Origin: Deltaproteobacteria bacterium
GTDB taxonomy: Bacteria > Desulfobacterota > Desulfobulbia > Desulfobulbales > Desulfurivibrionaceae
Assembly (NCBI GenBank): GCA_021802775.1
Contig: JAJZRJ010000002.1
Span: 51,857 to 115,856 of the forward strand
Length of the DNA: 64,000 bases
Direction: 5' to 3'
Both the position numbers and the translations under genes were made by a program. The notes below the pieces were generated by a model, which ran no database searches, was not told the origin of the DNA, and worked only from the letters and a program-made list of their open reading frames with translations. The stretch's first letter is position 1. The number at the start of each line of letters is the position of its first letter. Positions 54,830-63,764 of the stretch are shown piece by piece.

Positions 54830-56331
54830 GGTTTCTGGCCTGGTTTGGTTTGGAGCAAGCGCTGGCGGAAGAAAGCGCCGGCCTTGCCGGTGGTGTGCGG
54901 GGTGTAGGGGATGAGCCCGCCGGCCGGGGTCGCGGCCCGGATCGCGTCGAATCGCACCTGATCCTTGCCATCGACATAGGAGAGGGAAAGGTCGAGGAGC
55001 GGCCGTTCAATCATCAGGCGGCCGGCATTGTTTCTGCCGGTGCGCGGGGTCTCCCAGCGCCGCAGGCGGTAGCCCTTGAGCCAAATGCCCGGTGCCGGGG
55101 TGTTGGTGATGGTGTCCCGCATGGTGGGGGAGGCGGTTTCCGCCCGGGTGCCTTCCAGTTCGGCACTGAGCTGGTTCTCCACCTCGAAGCTGCCCTGCAC
55201 GGTGATGAGGCTCCAGGGTGCGAGGTTCCGGCTGTCGATCCGCAGCAGATTGGTCTCTTCGTCGTGGTAAGTCCACTGGGCGTGGCAGACCGCGCAGGCC
55301 ACGGTGCTGCCGTAAGTGCGATGGGCCGGATGGGAGAGCCGCGGCACCACGAGCTCCTTGCCCTCGGCCTTGGTGGTGAGCACCAGGGAGGTATCGGCCC
55401 GTTTCAGGTTGAGACCAGGGGGCAGCGCCCTTTTCGGCGCATGGCAGTCCTCGCAGGTGATGCGGGTAAAGGATTTGGTCGTGGGGCCATGGGGCACGGC
55501 CATGATCTCGCGGCCGGCGTGGCAGTCGATGCACCCCATGCCCGCCCTGGCATGCACGTCCGGGGCGAGCTGGTGGAACTCGACGCCATAGGGCCGAAGC
55601 GAACCGCCATCCGCGGTATAGGGAGTGCGGAACTCGGCGCTGTAGTCGTGCTCGAAGCGGCCATGGTAGTCGGCGCCGGCAAAGTTGCCGTAATGGCAGT
55701 GGAGGCAGCTCTGGTCCGCCGGGTGTTTTTGGAACCGATGGTTGACCAGTTTGCCGCCCTGATAGTCGAGGTGACAGGCGGCGCAGCCGGTGCCGCGGGT
55801 GGTCTCCGGATAGGCGTCGCCCTCGGAATAGAGGTGGCAGCGCAGGCAGCGGCGGCGCAAGAGGTCGTCGGCCAGAGCGAGCGGTGAGGTGATCTCGCTG
55901 TGGACCGGAATCTCGGTCAGGTTGGCCAGCTCGCTCTTGGCGCCGAAGGCGCGACGGACGGTGTTGACCTCGTTGGCCAGGGTGAAGTGGGGCGAGGCCG
56001 CGGCGTGGCGGGCGAGGTCGCCGTGGCAGCGGCCGCAGGTGGCGGCCATCCGTTCAGGATGGGCCGGGGTGGCGATGAGTCCCGCATGGGCCGCCTCCTT
56101 ACCGGCCGCCGGCGTCACCCCGCCGTGGCAGGTGGTGCAGCCCAGGTCGTGGGCCCGGTCCAGGGTGTATTCGTGGCAGTTGGTGCAGGTCGTGGGCCGG
56201 GCGGCTACCGCAGGCGTTGCCCCCTTTTCCTGACGGCAGCCGAGGGCGACCAGGGCAAGCAGCAGGATCGCGGATAAGGTATGGCAACGAAGAGGCAATG
56301 GGCGCATGGGTCCAGGTCGGGTGCAGGGCAT
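54826..56331 (-). CDS. Nine-heme c-type cytochrome lipoprotein
   Basis: 501 aa. A signal peptide ends at a lipobox (LVALGC), so it should be membrane-anchored and periplasmic. Nine CxxCH motifs follow: CTNCH, CTTCH, CGRCH, CLRCH, CAACH, CLHCH, CIDCH, CEDCH and CAVCH, all in the first ~360 residues, with extra His for bis-His ligation. The last ~140 residues lack hemes and look like a beta-rich domain. I do not recognise a named family. ATG at 56307 is an alternative start. It overlaps rlpA and diverges from pyrG. Confidence 0.85.
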   Translation of the reverse strand: MPCTRPGPMRPLPLRCHTLSAILLLALVALGCRQEKGATPAVAARPTTCTNCHEYTLDRAHDLGCTTCHGGVTPAAGKEAAHAGLIATPAHPERMAATCGRCHGDLARHAAASPHFTLANEVNTVRRAFGAKSELANLTEIPVHSEITSPLALADDLLRRRCLRCHLYSEGDAYPETTRGTGCAACHLDYQGGKLVNHRFQKHPADQSCLHCHYGNFAGADYHGRFEHDYSAEFRTPYTADGGSLRPYGVEFHQLAPDVHARAGMGCIDCHAGREIMAVPHGPTTKSFTRITCEDCHAPKRALPPGLNLKRADTSLVLTTKAEGKELVVPRLSHPAHRTYGSTVACAVCHAQWTYHDEETNLLRIDSRNLAPWSLITVQGSFEVENQLSAELEGTRAETASPTMRDTITNTPAPGIWLKGYRLRRWETPRTGRNNAGRLMIERPLLDLSLSYVDGKDQVRFDAIRAATPAGGLIPYTPHTTGKAGAFFRQRLLQTKPGQKP

Positions 56332-56440
56332 TTTTTCTCGGCCGATTGCCCATTACTTTAGTCAGCCCGGCCCAAAAAGTCTTGAAAAAAGTGAGGCGTG
56401 TCGCCTGGTTGTGCTTTTGTCCTTCACCGCCTCTTTTCGC

Positions 56441-56469
56441 TTGGCCTCCCAAGTCGGTGATGCTATAGT
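56441..56469 (+). promoter_or_regulatory. pyrG promoter adjacent to its start codon
   Basis: TTGGCC (56441-56446), 17-bp spacer, extended -10 TGC-TATAGT (TATAGT 56464-56469). The pyrG ATG is at 56478, where transcription should begin, and no Shine-Dalgarno sequence is present. Confidence 0.6.
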
Positions 56470-56477
56470 TGGTTTCC

Positions 56478-58133
56478 ATGAAACCAACCAATCAGGCTCA
56501 CCGGACCAAGTTTATTTTTGTCACCGGCGGCGTTCTCTCCTCTCTGGGCAAGGGTCTTGCCGCCGCCTCCATCGGCGCCCTCCTCGAAAGCCGCGGACTC
56601 ACCATCACCTTCCAGAAGCTCGACCCGTATATCAACGTCGATCCTGGTACCATGAACCCCTTCCAGCATGGCGAGGTGTTCGTGACCGACGACGGGGCGG
56701 AGACCGATCTCGATCTCGGCCATTACGAGCGCTATACCTCGGCGGTGCTGGGCCAGAAGAACAACTACACCTCCGGCCGCATCTACTACTCGGTCATCAC
56801 CAAGGAGCGGCGCGGCGAGTACCTGGGCGGCACCGTGCAGGTGATTCCCCATGTGACCGACGAGATCAAGAAGGCGGTGCGCCAGCTCGAAGGCGACGTG
56901 GATGTGGCCATCATCGAGATCGGCGGCACCATCGGCGACATCGAGAGCCTGCCCTTCCTCGAGGCGATCCGCCAGTTGCGCACCGACCTCGGCCGCGAGA
57001 ACACGCTCTATCTCCACGTTACCCTGGTGCCCTACATCAAGACCGCCGGCGAGGTGAAGACCAAGCCGACCCAGCACAGCGTCAAAGAGCTGCGCGCCAT
57101 CGGTATCCAGCCCGACATCCTGCTCTGCCGCACCGAGGCCAAGCTCTCCGACGACCTCAAGAGAAAGATCGCCCTGTTCTGTAACGTGGACAAGGATGCG
57201 GTGATCACCGCCCGCGACGTGGAGAACATCTACGAGGTGCCGCTCTGCTTCCACGACGAGGGGCTCGACGACAAACTCCTCCAGATGCTCAACATCTGGA
57301 CCGGCTCGCCGCGCTTGGAGCCGTGGCAGGAGCTGGTGGAGAAGATCAAGCACCCCTCCCGCCATGTGCTCATCGGCATTATCGGCAAGTACGTGGAATT
57401 GAAGGAATCGTACAAGAGCCTGCACGAGGCACTGGTGCACGGTGGCGTGGCCAACGATGCCAAGGTCGAGCTGCGCTATGTGAGCGCCGAAGACATTGAA
57501 GAGCAGGGCGCCGCCCCGCTGCTTCAGGACTGCCAGGGGATCCTGGTGCCGGGCGGCTTCGGCAACCGCGGCGTGGCCGGCAAGATCGCGGCCATCACCT
57601 ATGCCCGCGAGAACAAGGTGCCCTTCTTCGGCATCTGCCTCGGCATGCAGTTGGCCACCATCGAGTTCGCCCGCAACATCGCCGGCCTTGAGGGCGCCAA
57701 CAGTACCGAATTCGACCAGCTCGCCCCGCATCCGGTCATCTACTTCATCAAGGAGTGGTACGACTACCGCACCGGCCAGGTGCAGATCCGCGACGAACAC
57801 TCGGGTATGGGCGGTACCCTGCGTCTGGGTGCTTACCCGTGCCGGCTGAAATCCGGCACCTTTGCCCATGCCGCGTATCAGGAAGAAGAGATTTTCGAAC
57901 GCCATCGCCACCGCTACGAGTTCAACAACAAGTACCGCGAGGAACTCACGGCCAAGGGGCTCACCATCAGCGGCACCTCGCCGGACGACAAACTGGTGGA
58001 GATTGTCGAACTGGCGGATCACCCGTGGTTCCTGGGCTGCCAGTTCCATCCCGAGTTCAAGTCAGGCCCGATGAAGCCGCATCCGCTCTTCCGCGCCTTC
58101 ATCAAGGCGGCCCTCGCCAACGCCGGCAAGTAA
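56478..58133 (+). CDS. pyrG: CTP synthase
   Basis: 551 aa from the ATG at 56478; an in-frame TTG at 56469 lies inside the -10 box and is rejected. The synthetase domain has [16 protein letters not shown], the [20 protein letters not shown] stretch and [16 protein letters not shown]; the glutaminase domain has the nucleophile Cys in [10 protein letters not shown] and the late QFHPEFKS. It converts UTP to CTP with glutamine and ATP. A promoter sits directly against the start codon. kdsA, which uses CMP-activated sugar downstream in its pathway, follows. Confidence 0.98.
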   Translation: MKPTNQAHRTKFIFVTGGVLSSLGKGLAAASIGALLESRGLTITFQKLDPYINVDPGTMNPFQHGEVFVTDDGAETDLDLGHYERYTSAVLGQKNNYTSGRIYYSVITKERRGEYLGGTVQVIPHVTDEIKKAVRQLEGDVDVAIIEIGGTIGDIESLPFLEAIRQLRTDLGRENTLYLHVTLVPYIKTAGEVKTKPTQHSVKELRAIGIQPDILLCRTEAKLSDDLKRKIALFCNVDKDAVITARDVENIYEVPLCFHDEGLDDKLLQMLNIWTGSPRLEPWQELVEKIKHPSRHVLIGIIGKYVELKESYKSLHEALVHGGVANDAKVELRYVSAEDIEEQGAAPLLQDCQGILVPGGFGNRGVAGKIAAITYARENKVPFFGICLGMQLATIEFARNIAGLEGANSTEFDQLAPHPVIYFIKEWYDYRTGQVQIRDEHSGMGGTLRLGAYPCRLKSGTFAHAAYQEEEIFERHRHRYEFNNKYREELTAKGLTISGTSPDDKLVEIVELADHPWFLGCQFHPEFKSGPMKPHPLFRAFIKAALANAGK

Positions 58134-58277
58134 CTCCGTTTCTCGCTCAAAACGGGAACGCGAAGGCTTTTCGAGCAGCGATGGACAGTACAGGGAATAC
58201 GGCGAGGAGCAGCGCAGTGAAGCCGACAAAATTAACGTTTGATTCAGAAACGGATCACCCCGCACGGAGGTAACGCC

Positions 58278-59120
58278 GTGGCCACCGTCGCCATTCCAGG
58301 CTATTTCGAGGTCGGTCCCAACCGGCCTTTTTTGTTCATCGGCGGACCGTGCGTCATCGAATCCGCGGCCCTGGCCGAGGAGGTGGCGGACGCGCTCCAT
58401 GAGATCACGACCCGGCTCGGCATCTCCTTTGTTTTCAAGGCCTCCTTCGACAAGGCCAACCGCACCTCGCTTGACTCCTACCGCGGCCCTGGTCTTGACG
58501 AAGGGCTCAAGATGCTGGCCGGGATCAAGGAAAAATTCGGGGTGCCGGTGACCTCCGATGTCCACGAGGTGGCCCAGGTCGCCCCGGCGGCCGCGGTGCT
58601 CGACATCCTGCAGATTCCCGCCTTCCTCTGCCGTCAGACCGATCTGCTGGTCGCTGCGGCCAAAAGCGGCCGGCCGGTGAGCCTCAAGAAGGGCCAGTTC
58701 GTCTCGCCGTGGGATATGCAGCACGCGGTGGGCAAGGTGCGGGCGGCCGGCGGCGGGGAGCGGCTGATGCTGATCGAACGCGGCGCCACCTTTGGCTACA
58801 ATAACCTGGTGGTGGACATGCGCTCCTTCCCGGTGCTGCGCGGCATGGGCTGCCCGGTGATCTTCGACGCCACCCACAGCGTGCAGCTGCCCGGCGGGGC
58901 CGGCGGCAGTTCCGGCGGCCAGCGGGAGTTCATTCCGACGCTGGCGCGGGCCGCGGTGGCAGCCGGCCTCGACGGCATCTTCATGGAGGTGCATCCGCAC
59001 CCGGCCAGGGCGCTCTGCGACGGGCCCAATTCCATGCCGCTCGATCAGGTCGAAACATTGCTGCGCCAGTTGCTCGCCATCCACCGGACCGTGAGCCCCT
59101 TCCTGACCCCGGAGGGCTGA
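58278..59120 (+). CDS. kdsA: KDO-8-phosphate synthase
   Basis: 280 aa from the GTG at 58278, with GGAGG 7 bases upstream; an earlier TTG (58239) has no such site. It condenses PEP and arabinose 5-phosphate for LPS KDO. FIGGPCVIES, FKASFDKANRTSLDSYRGPG, TDVHE-like TSDVHEVAQV, CRQTDLL and FDATHSVQLPGG support it. The residue in the PxxQ/DxxT metal region cannot tell the metal class by eye. The kdsC start is 1 bp after its stop. Confidence 0.97.
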   Translation: MATVAIPGYFEVGPNRPFLFIGGPCVIESAALAEEVADALHEITTRLGISFVFKASFDKANRTSLDSYRGPGLDEGLKMLAGIKEKFGVPVTSDVHEVAQVAPAAAVLDILQIPAFLCRQTDLLVAAAKSGRPVSLKKGQFVSPWDMQHAVGKVRAAGGGERLMLIERGATFGYNNLVVDMRSFPVLRGMGCPVIFDATHSVQLPGGAGGSSGGQREFIPTLARAAVAAGLDGIFMEVHPHPARALCDGPNSMPLDQVETLLRQLLAIHRTVSPFLTPEG

Positions 59121-59121
59121 G

Positions 59122-59769
59122 ATGACGGACGCAGGTTGCCCCATCGGCCCTGGTTCGTATCCTTCGGACTGCGATGTGACCCAGGGATTGCTGGCCCGCT
59201 CGCGTGAACGGCAGGCGCAACCGGCCGTCGCCCATGGCCCCTTGTGGCGGAACGCCCTTCCTAAAGCGAGTGGTATTAAGCTCCTGCTGCTCGACGTGGA
59301 TGGCGTGCTCACCGACGGCACCATCGTCTACACCCATTCCGGCACCGAGATGAAGGCTTTCAGTACCAAAGATGGCTTCGGTATCCGCATCCTGCAGGAG
59401 ACCGGAGTGGCGGTCGGGGTGATCACCGCGCGCAGTTCCGAGGCGGTGCGGCGCCGGGCCGAAGACCTCAAGCTGGCCCATGTCTATCAGGGCATCCGCA
59501 ACAAGATCGAGGTCTTTGAAGAGATTCTGGCCAAGGAACAGTTGACCCCGGCCCAGGTTGCCTATATGGGCGACGATTGGCTCGACCTGCCGCTCCTGAT
59601 CCGGGTGGGCCTGGCGGCGGCACCGGCGGACGCGGTGGCCGAGGTACGGGCCGCGGCCCATTACGTGGCCACCGTGCCTGGCGGCCGCGGTGCGGTGCGC
59701 GAGGTATGCCACCTCATCATCGCGGCCCAGGGCAGGGAAGGCGAACTCTTGGAGAAATACCGCCGATGA
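59122..59769 (+). CDS. kdsC: KDO-8-phosphate phosphatase
   Basis: 215 aa HAD-family phosphatase. The nucleophile motif LLDVDGVLTDG has Asp58 and Asp60; ITARSS and MGDDWLDLPLL are the other HAD motifs. It removes phosphate from KDO-8-P, the next step after kdsA. About 50 residues precede the HAD core, so the start at 59122 may be too early, or the extension real. Its TGA overlaps the lptC ATG. Confidence 0.92.
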   Translation: MTDAGCPIGPGSYPSDCDVTQGLLARSRERQAQPAVAHGPLWRNALPKASGIKLLLLDVDGVLTDGTIVYTHSGTEMKAFSTKDGFGIRILQETGVAVGVITARSSEAVRRRAEDLKLAHVYQGIRNKIEVFEEILAKEQLTPAQVAYMGDDWLDLPLLIRVGLAAAPADAVAEVRAAAHYVATVPGGRGAVREVCHLIIAAQGREGELLEKYRR

Positions 59770-60329
59770 TGACCGGCAGCCGCAATCTACTCTGGATCGT
59801 GCCCCTGGCCCTGCTTCTCGGCTGGCCGGTGTACGGTCCCCCGCTTTCCCGGTTTCTGGCCCCGCGCGGCGATTTCGGCAAGGCCGGCCAGGTGGGCGAG
59901 GCGACCAAGCGCTTCGTCATGGAGGAGGTCCTCTACCTCCAGGAGAAGGGCGGCAAGATGGACTGGCGTATCCGTACCAGCCGCCTGGCCACGGACCGCA
60001 CCAACAGCGACCTGATGGAGATGACCGCGGTCAAGGGTACCTTTTTCCGTGACGGCGCCGAGAACATGCAGGTGTCCGCCGCGTCCGGCCTGTACGACAC
60101 CAAGAACGAGGTGCTCAATCTGCGCAGCAACGTGGACCTGCTCACTGCCGATGGCTATACTATCCGTTCCGAGCAGCTCACCTACCACGAGAATGAAAAG
60201 CTGATCACCAGCCGGTCGCCGATCCGCATGACCGGCAAGACCTTGGATATCCGCGGCAACGGTCTGGATTACAACATGGAGACCAGGGCCTATAAGGTGG
60301 CAGGGCGGGTACAGGCCGTGAGCTGGTAA
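59766..60329 (+). CDS. lptC: LPS export protein LptC
   Basis: 187 aa from the ATG at 59766, overlapping the kdsC stop. An N-terminal membrane helix (LLWIVPLALLLGWPVYG) is followed by the periplasmic beta-jellyroll, with GLYDTKNEVLNLRSNVDLLT, GYTIRSEQLTY and SPIRMTGKTLDIRGNGLDYN. LptC joins the LptB2FG transporter to LptA. lptA and lptB, which commonly follow, are not here; pyrF is next. Confidence 0.9.
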   Translation: MMTGSRNLLWIVPLALLLGWPVYGPPLSRFLAPRGDFGKAGQVGEATKRFVMEEVLYLQEKGGKMDWRIRTSRLATDRTNSDLMEMTAVKGTFFRDGAENMQVSAASGLYDTKNEVLNLRSNVDLLTADGYTIRSEQLTYHENEKLITSRSPIRMTGKTLDIRGNGLDYNMETRAYKVAGRVQAVSW

Positions 60330-60336
60330 GAAAGTT

Positions 60337-61044
60337 ATGAAGAATATTCCCCTGAAAGATCGCATCATCCTGGCCCTGGACGTCGAAACCCCGGACAAGG
60401 CCAAGGAACTGGTGCTGCGCACCGAGTCGCACCTTGGTTTTTACAAAGTGGGGCTCGAACTCTTCATGGCCGGCTGGTTTGAGACCGTGGACTGGCTGGT
60501 GGATCGCGGCCACAAGGTGATGCTCGACCTCAAGTTTTTCGATATCCCCGAGACCGTGAAGCGGGCGGTGGCGCGGCTCAATGACCACCAGATCACCTTT
60601 GCCACCATCCACGGCAACGATGCCATCATCCGGGCGGCGCTGGAGACGCGGGGCACCATGCAGCTGCTGGCGGTCACCGTGCTCACCAGCTTTGGCGAGG
60701 AGGATCTCCGCGCCATGGGCATGACCCAAAGCATCGAGGATCTGGTCTACTTCCGGGCCAAACGCGCCCTGGATCTGGGCTGCGACGGCGTGGTCTGCTC
60801 CGGTCTCGAGGCCGGCCGGCTGCGTCAGAGCCTGGGCGACAAGCTCATGCTGGTTGCCCCCGGCATCCGGCCAGGGGCCAATGTGATGGACAATGCCGAC
60901 GACCAGACCCGGATCGTGACCGCCGGCCGGGCGCTCGCTGCCGGCGCCGATCACGTGGTGGTGGGCCGGCCCATTGCCAAGGCCGCCGACCCCATCGCGG
61001 TGATCGAGGCCATGCAGCAGGAGCTGGCTGCCGCCAGCCGTTAG
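60337..61044 (+). CDS. pyrF: Orotidine 5'-phosphate decarboxylase
   Basis: 235 aa TIM barrel making UMP. The motif IILALDVETPDKAKEL, the catalytic VMLDLKFFDIPETV (Asp-Lys-Asp tetrad) and VAPGIRPGAN and VVVGRPIAKAADP are standard. It starts 7 bp after lptC, so it probably shares the kdsA transcript. With pyrG this puts two pyrimidine steps in the same neighbourhood. Confidence 0.97.
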   Translation: MKNIPLKDRIILALDVETPDKAKELVLRTESHLGFYKVGLELFMAGWFETVDWLVDRGHKVMLDLKFFDIPETVKRAVARLNDHQITFATIHGNDAIIRAALETRGTMQLLAVTVLTSFGEEDLRAMGMTQSIEDLVYFRAKRALDLGCDGVVCSGLEAGRLRQSLGDKLMLVAPGIRPGANVMDNADDQTRIVTAGRALAAGADHVVVGRPIAKAADPIAVIEAMQQELAAASR

Positions 61045-61113
61045 CCGCGCCGCCGCATCACGCCGGTTTCTTTGCCCTTGCCAAGGGGGCGGGAACGGTT
61101 TACAACCCCTGCC

Positions 61114-63012
61114 ATGTCACTCCTTTCCCTTCAGGATATTACCTTGAGCTTCGGCGGCCTGCCGGTGCTCCATCAGGTCAACCTCCGGATCGAACCGGCT
61201 GAGCGGGTCTGTCTGGTGGGCCGCAACGGCGAGGGCAAATCCTCGCTGATGAAGCTCATCAGCGGCGAACTGGCGCCGGACAGCGGCACCATTATCCGCC
61301 AGCAGGGGCTGCGCCTGGCGCGCTTGAGCCAGGAGGTGCCGGCGGATATCCACGGCACGGTCTACGAGGTGATTGCCGCGGGCCTGGGCGAGTTGCAGGA
61401 ACTGCTCACCCGCCACCATAGCGTGGCGCATCAGCTGGCGGTAAGCCACGACGAGGCGTTGCTGGCCGAACTCGACACCCTCCAGCATCGCCTGGATGCC
61501 GCCCATGGCTGGCAGGCGCAGCAGCGGGTGGAGAGCGTGATCTCGCGCCTCGGGCTCGATGCCGATCTCGATTTCCGCACCCTCTCGGGCGGCCTCAAGC
61601 GGCGGGTGCTGCTGGGACGCGCCCTGGTCAGCGAGCCGGACCTCTTGCTCCTCGACGAACCCACCAACCATCTCGATATTGCCGCCATCACCTGGCTGGA
61701 GGAGTTCCTGCTCACGGCCCGCTGCTCCCTGCTTTTTGTCACCCACGACCGCATGCTGCTCCGGAAGCTCGCCACCCGCATCGTCAACCTCGACCGCGGC
61801 CGGCTTACCAGCTGGCCCGGCGACTATGCGAACTACCTGCGCCGCCGCGAGGAGGAACTGGCCGCGGAAGAGGGCCAGCAGAAGAAATTCGACAAGAAGC
61901 TCGCCGAGGAGGAGGTGTGGATTCGCCAGGGCATCAAGGCGCGGCGGACCCGCAACGAGGGCCGGGTGCGGGCGCTCAAGGAGCTGCGCGAAGAACGCCG
62001 CCAGCGGCGGGAACGCACCGGCACGGTCCGGATGCAACTCCAGGCCGCCGAATCCTCCGGCAAGCTGGTGGCAGAGGTCAAGAATGTCTCCTGCGGCTAT
62101 GGCGACCGGACCATTATCCGCGACCTCACCACCACGGTCATGCGGGGCGACAAGGTGGGCATCATCGGGCCCAACGGCTCGGGCAAGACCACCTTGTTGC
62201 GCCTGCTGCTGGGTGAACTCACCCCGCAGCAGGGCACGGTGCGGCTCGGCACCAACCTGGCGGTGGCCTATTTCGACCAGCAGCGGGCCGTGATCGACGA
62301 GGAGAAGACAGTGATCGACAATGTCGGCGAGGGCAACGACACCGTGGTGATCAACGGCCGGCCCCGCCACATCATCGGCTATCTGCAGGATTTCCTCTTC
62401 ACCCCGGACCGCGCCCGCACCCCGGCCAAGGTGCTTTCCGGCGGCGAACGCAACCGGCTGCTCCTGGCCAAACTCCTGGCCAGGCCGGCCAATGTCCTGG
62501 TGATGGACGAGCCGACCAACGACCTCGATGCCGAGACCCTGGAACTGCTGGAGGAGCTGCTCTTCGACTACCCCGGCACCCTGCTGCTGGTCAGCCACGA
62601 CCGCGCCTTTCTGAACAACGTGGTCACCTCCACCCTGGTCTTTGAGGAAAATGGCCGGGTGCAGGAGTATGCCGGCGGCTACGACGACTGGCTGATCCAG
62701 CGGCCGCAGCCCGCGGCATCGGCGTCCCCGCCGGCAGGGACCAAGGCGGAAAAGAAGAAGGCAAAGCTCTCTGCCCCGCGAAAACTCTCCTTTAAAGAGA
62801 CGAAAGAGCTGGAAGAATTGCCAGGCAGGATCGAGGCCCTGGAGGCGGAACAGACAAAGCTCTATGCCGGCATGGCCGATCCAACCTTCTATCAGCAGGA
62901 GAGCGCCACGATCAGTAAGGCCAAGGAACGGGTAGCGGCGCTGGAGCAGGAACTGGCCGCAGCCTATGCGCGGTGGGAGGAACTGGAGGCGATTCAATCC
63001 GCCGGCGGGTGA
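61114..63012 (+). CDS. uup: ABC-F family ATPase, Uup type
   Basis: 632 aa from the ATG at 61114. Two ABC domains lack membrane segments: Walker A GRNGEGKSSL and GPNGSGKTTL, signatures LSGGLKRR and LSGGERNR, Walker B LLLLDEPTNHLD and VLVMDEPTNDLD. The linker between them and a C-terminal coiled coil (about 545-630, KETKELEELPGRIEALEAEQ) fit Uup. ABC-F proteins act on ribosomes; Uup is linked to DNA branch or ribosome processing. No ribosome-binding site is obvious. Confidence 0.88.
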   Translation: MSLLSLQDITLSFGGLPVLHQVNLRIEPAERVCLVGRNGEGKSSLMKLISGELAPDSGTIIRQQGLRLARLSQEVPADIHGTVYEVIAAGLGELQELLTRHHSVAHQLAVSHDEALLAELDTLQHRLDAAHGWQAQQRVESVISRLGLDADLDFRTLSGGLKRRVLLGRALVSEPDLLLLDEPTNHLDIAAITWLEEFLLTARCSLLFVTHDRMLLRKLATRIVNLDRGRLTSWPGDYANYLRRREEELAAEEGQQKKFDKKLAEEEVWIRQGIKARRTRNEGRVRALKELREERRQRRERTGTVRMQLQAAESSGKLVAEVKNVSCGYGDRTIIRDLTTTVMRGDKVGIIGPNGSGKTTLLRLLLGELTPQQGTVRLGTNLAVAYFDQQRAVIDEEKTVIDNVGEGNDTVVINGRPRHIIGYLQDFLFTPDRARTPAKVLSGGERNRLLLAKLLARPANVLVMDEPTNDLDAETLELLEELLFDYPGTLLLVSHDRAFLNNVVTSTLVFEENGRVQEYAGGYDDWLIQRPQPAASASPPAGTKAEKKKAKLSAPRKLSFKETKELEELPGRIEALEAEQTKLYAGMADPTFYQQESATISKAKERVAALEQELAAAYARWEELEAIQSAGG

Positions 63013-63067
63013 GGGGCCGACTATTGGTCGCTGCCCTGGGTCTTGTTGGGAATGCCGAAAAGAATAC

Positions 63068-63117
63068 TTGCCAAATCGCTTCATCTTACACATAATATAA
63101 AACAAATGAATGTGTAA
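63068..63117 (+). promoter_or_regulatory. vapBC promoter and palindromic operator
   Basis: TTGCCA (63068-63073), 17-bp spacer, CATAAT (63091-63096). An 8-bp perfect inverted repeat TTACACAT / ATGTGTAA (63086-63093, 63110-63117) overlaps the -10, as expected for antitoxin autorepression. Confidence 0.7.
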
Positions 63118-63130
63118 ACGGAGGTGTGAA

Positions 63131-63331
63131 ATGGCGACGAATCTGGCGATTGATGACAGCCTGATCGAAGAGGCGCAGGTGCTGGGCAGGCAGAAGACCA
63201 AGAAGGCCGTGGTGACCGAGGCATTGGAGGAGTATATCCAGCGCCGCAAGCAAAAGGATATTCTGAATGTTTTCGGTAAGATCGACTACGACCAGGATTA
63301 CGATTACAAGAAACAGCGGCAGGCGGAATGA
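63131..63331 (+). CDS. vapB: VapB-type antitoxin
   Basis: 66 aa. The N-terminal part (NLAIDDSLIEEAQVLGRQKT, KKAVVTEALEEYIQRRK) is a ribbon-helix-helix DNA-binding domain; the acidic/aromatic tail (KIDYDQDYDYKKQRQ) would block the toxin. The ATG at 63131 follows GGAGGTG; an upstream ATG at 63110 lies in the operator. Its stop overlaps the toxin start by 4 bp (ATGA). Confidence 0.92.
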   Translation: MATNLAIDDSLIEEAQVLGRQKTKKAVVTEALEEYIQRRKQKDILNVFGKIDYDQDYDYKKQRQAE

Positions 63332-63738
63332 AGATACTGGTCGATACCTGTGTCTGGTCCCTGGCGCTGCGCCGCAATGAGGCCGCCGAACGCGCCCTGG
63401 TCGAGGAACTCACCGAACTGGTAACCGAGGTGAGGGTTCAGCTTATCGGTCCGATTCGGCAAGAACTCCTTTCCGGCATCAAATCGAAAAAACAATTCAA
63501 TACCCTTAAAAAATATCTCGCTGCCTTTCCCGATTTGCCCTTGGACTCTGCGGACTTTGAGTTGGCAGCGGAGTTTTTCAATGTGGCCAGAGGCAAGGGC
63601 ATCCAGGGCTCCAATACGGATTACTTCATCTGCGCAGTAGCCCACCGCCATCAATTGCCCATCTTCACCACCGACCAGGATTTCGAGCGTTACGCTTCGG
63701 TGTTGCCGATTCGCCTGTACCATCCGCGTCTCCGGTAG
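63328..63738 (+). CDS. vapC: VapC-type PIN-domain toxin
   Basis: 136 aa PIN ribonuclease. The acidic residues of the active site are visible: Asp6 (ILVDTCVW), Glu46 (IRQELLSG), Asp98 (NTDYFICAVA) and Asp116 (FTTDQDF), so it should be active. It is likely to cleave tRNA or rRNA when freed. With VapB it makes a complete type II module near the right edge. Confidence 0.94.
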   Translation: MKILVDTCVWSLALRRNEAAERALVEELTELVTEVRVQLIGPIRQELLSGIKSKKQFNTLKKYLAAFPDLPLDSADFELAAEFFNVARGKGIQGSNTDYFICAVAHRHQLPIFTTDQDFERYASVLPIRLYHPRLR

Positions 63739-63764
63739 AACTTGGACTACGGGGACTACCACTG

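Noticed and set aside
58181..58273. 30-codon ORF just upstream of kdsA
   Set aside because: It overlaps the kdsA ribosome-binding site and could be a leader peptide, but has no clear ribosome-binding site and no conserved content.
61117..63249. Minus-strand frame of 710 codons opposite the ABC-F gene
   Set aside because: Shadow of the ABC-F gene extending into the vapBC promoter; no ribosome-binding site or recognised domain.
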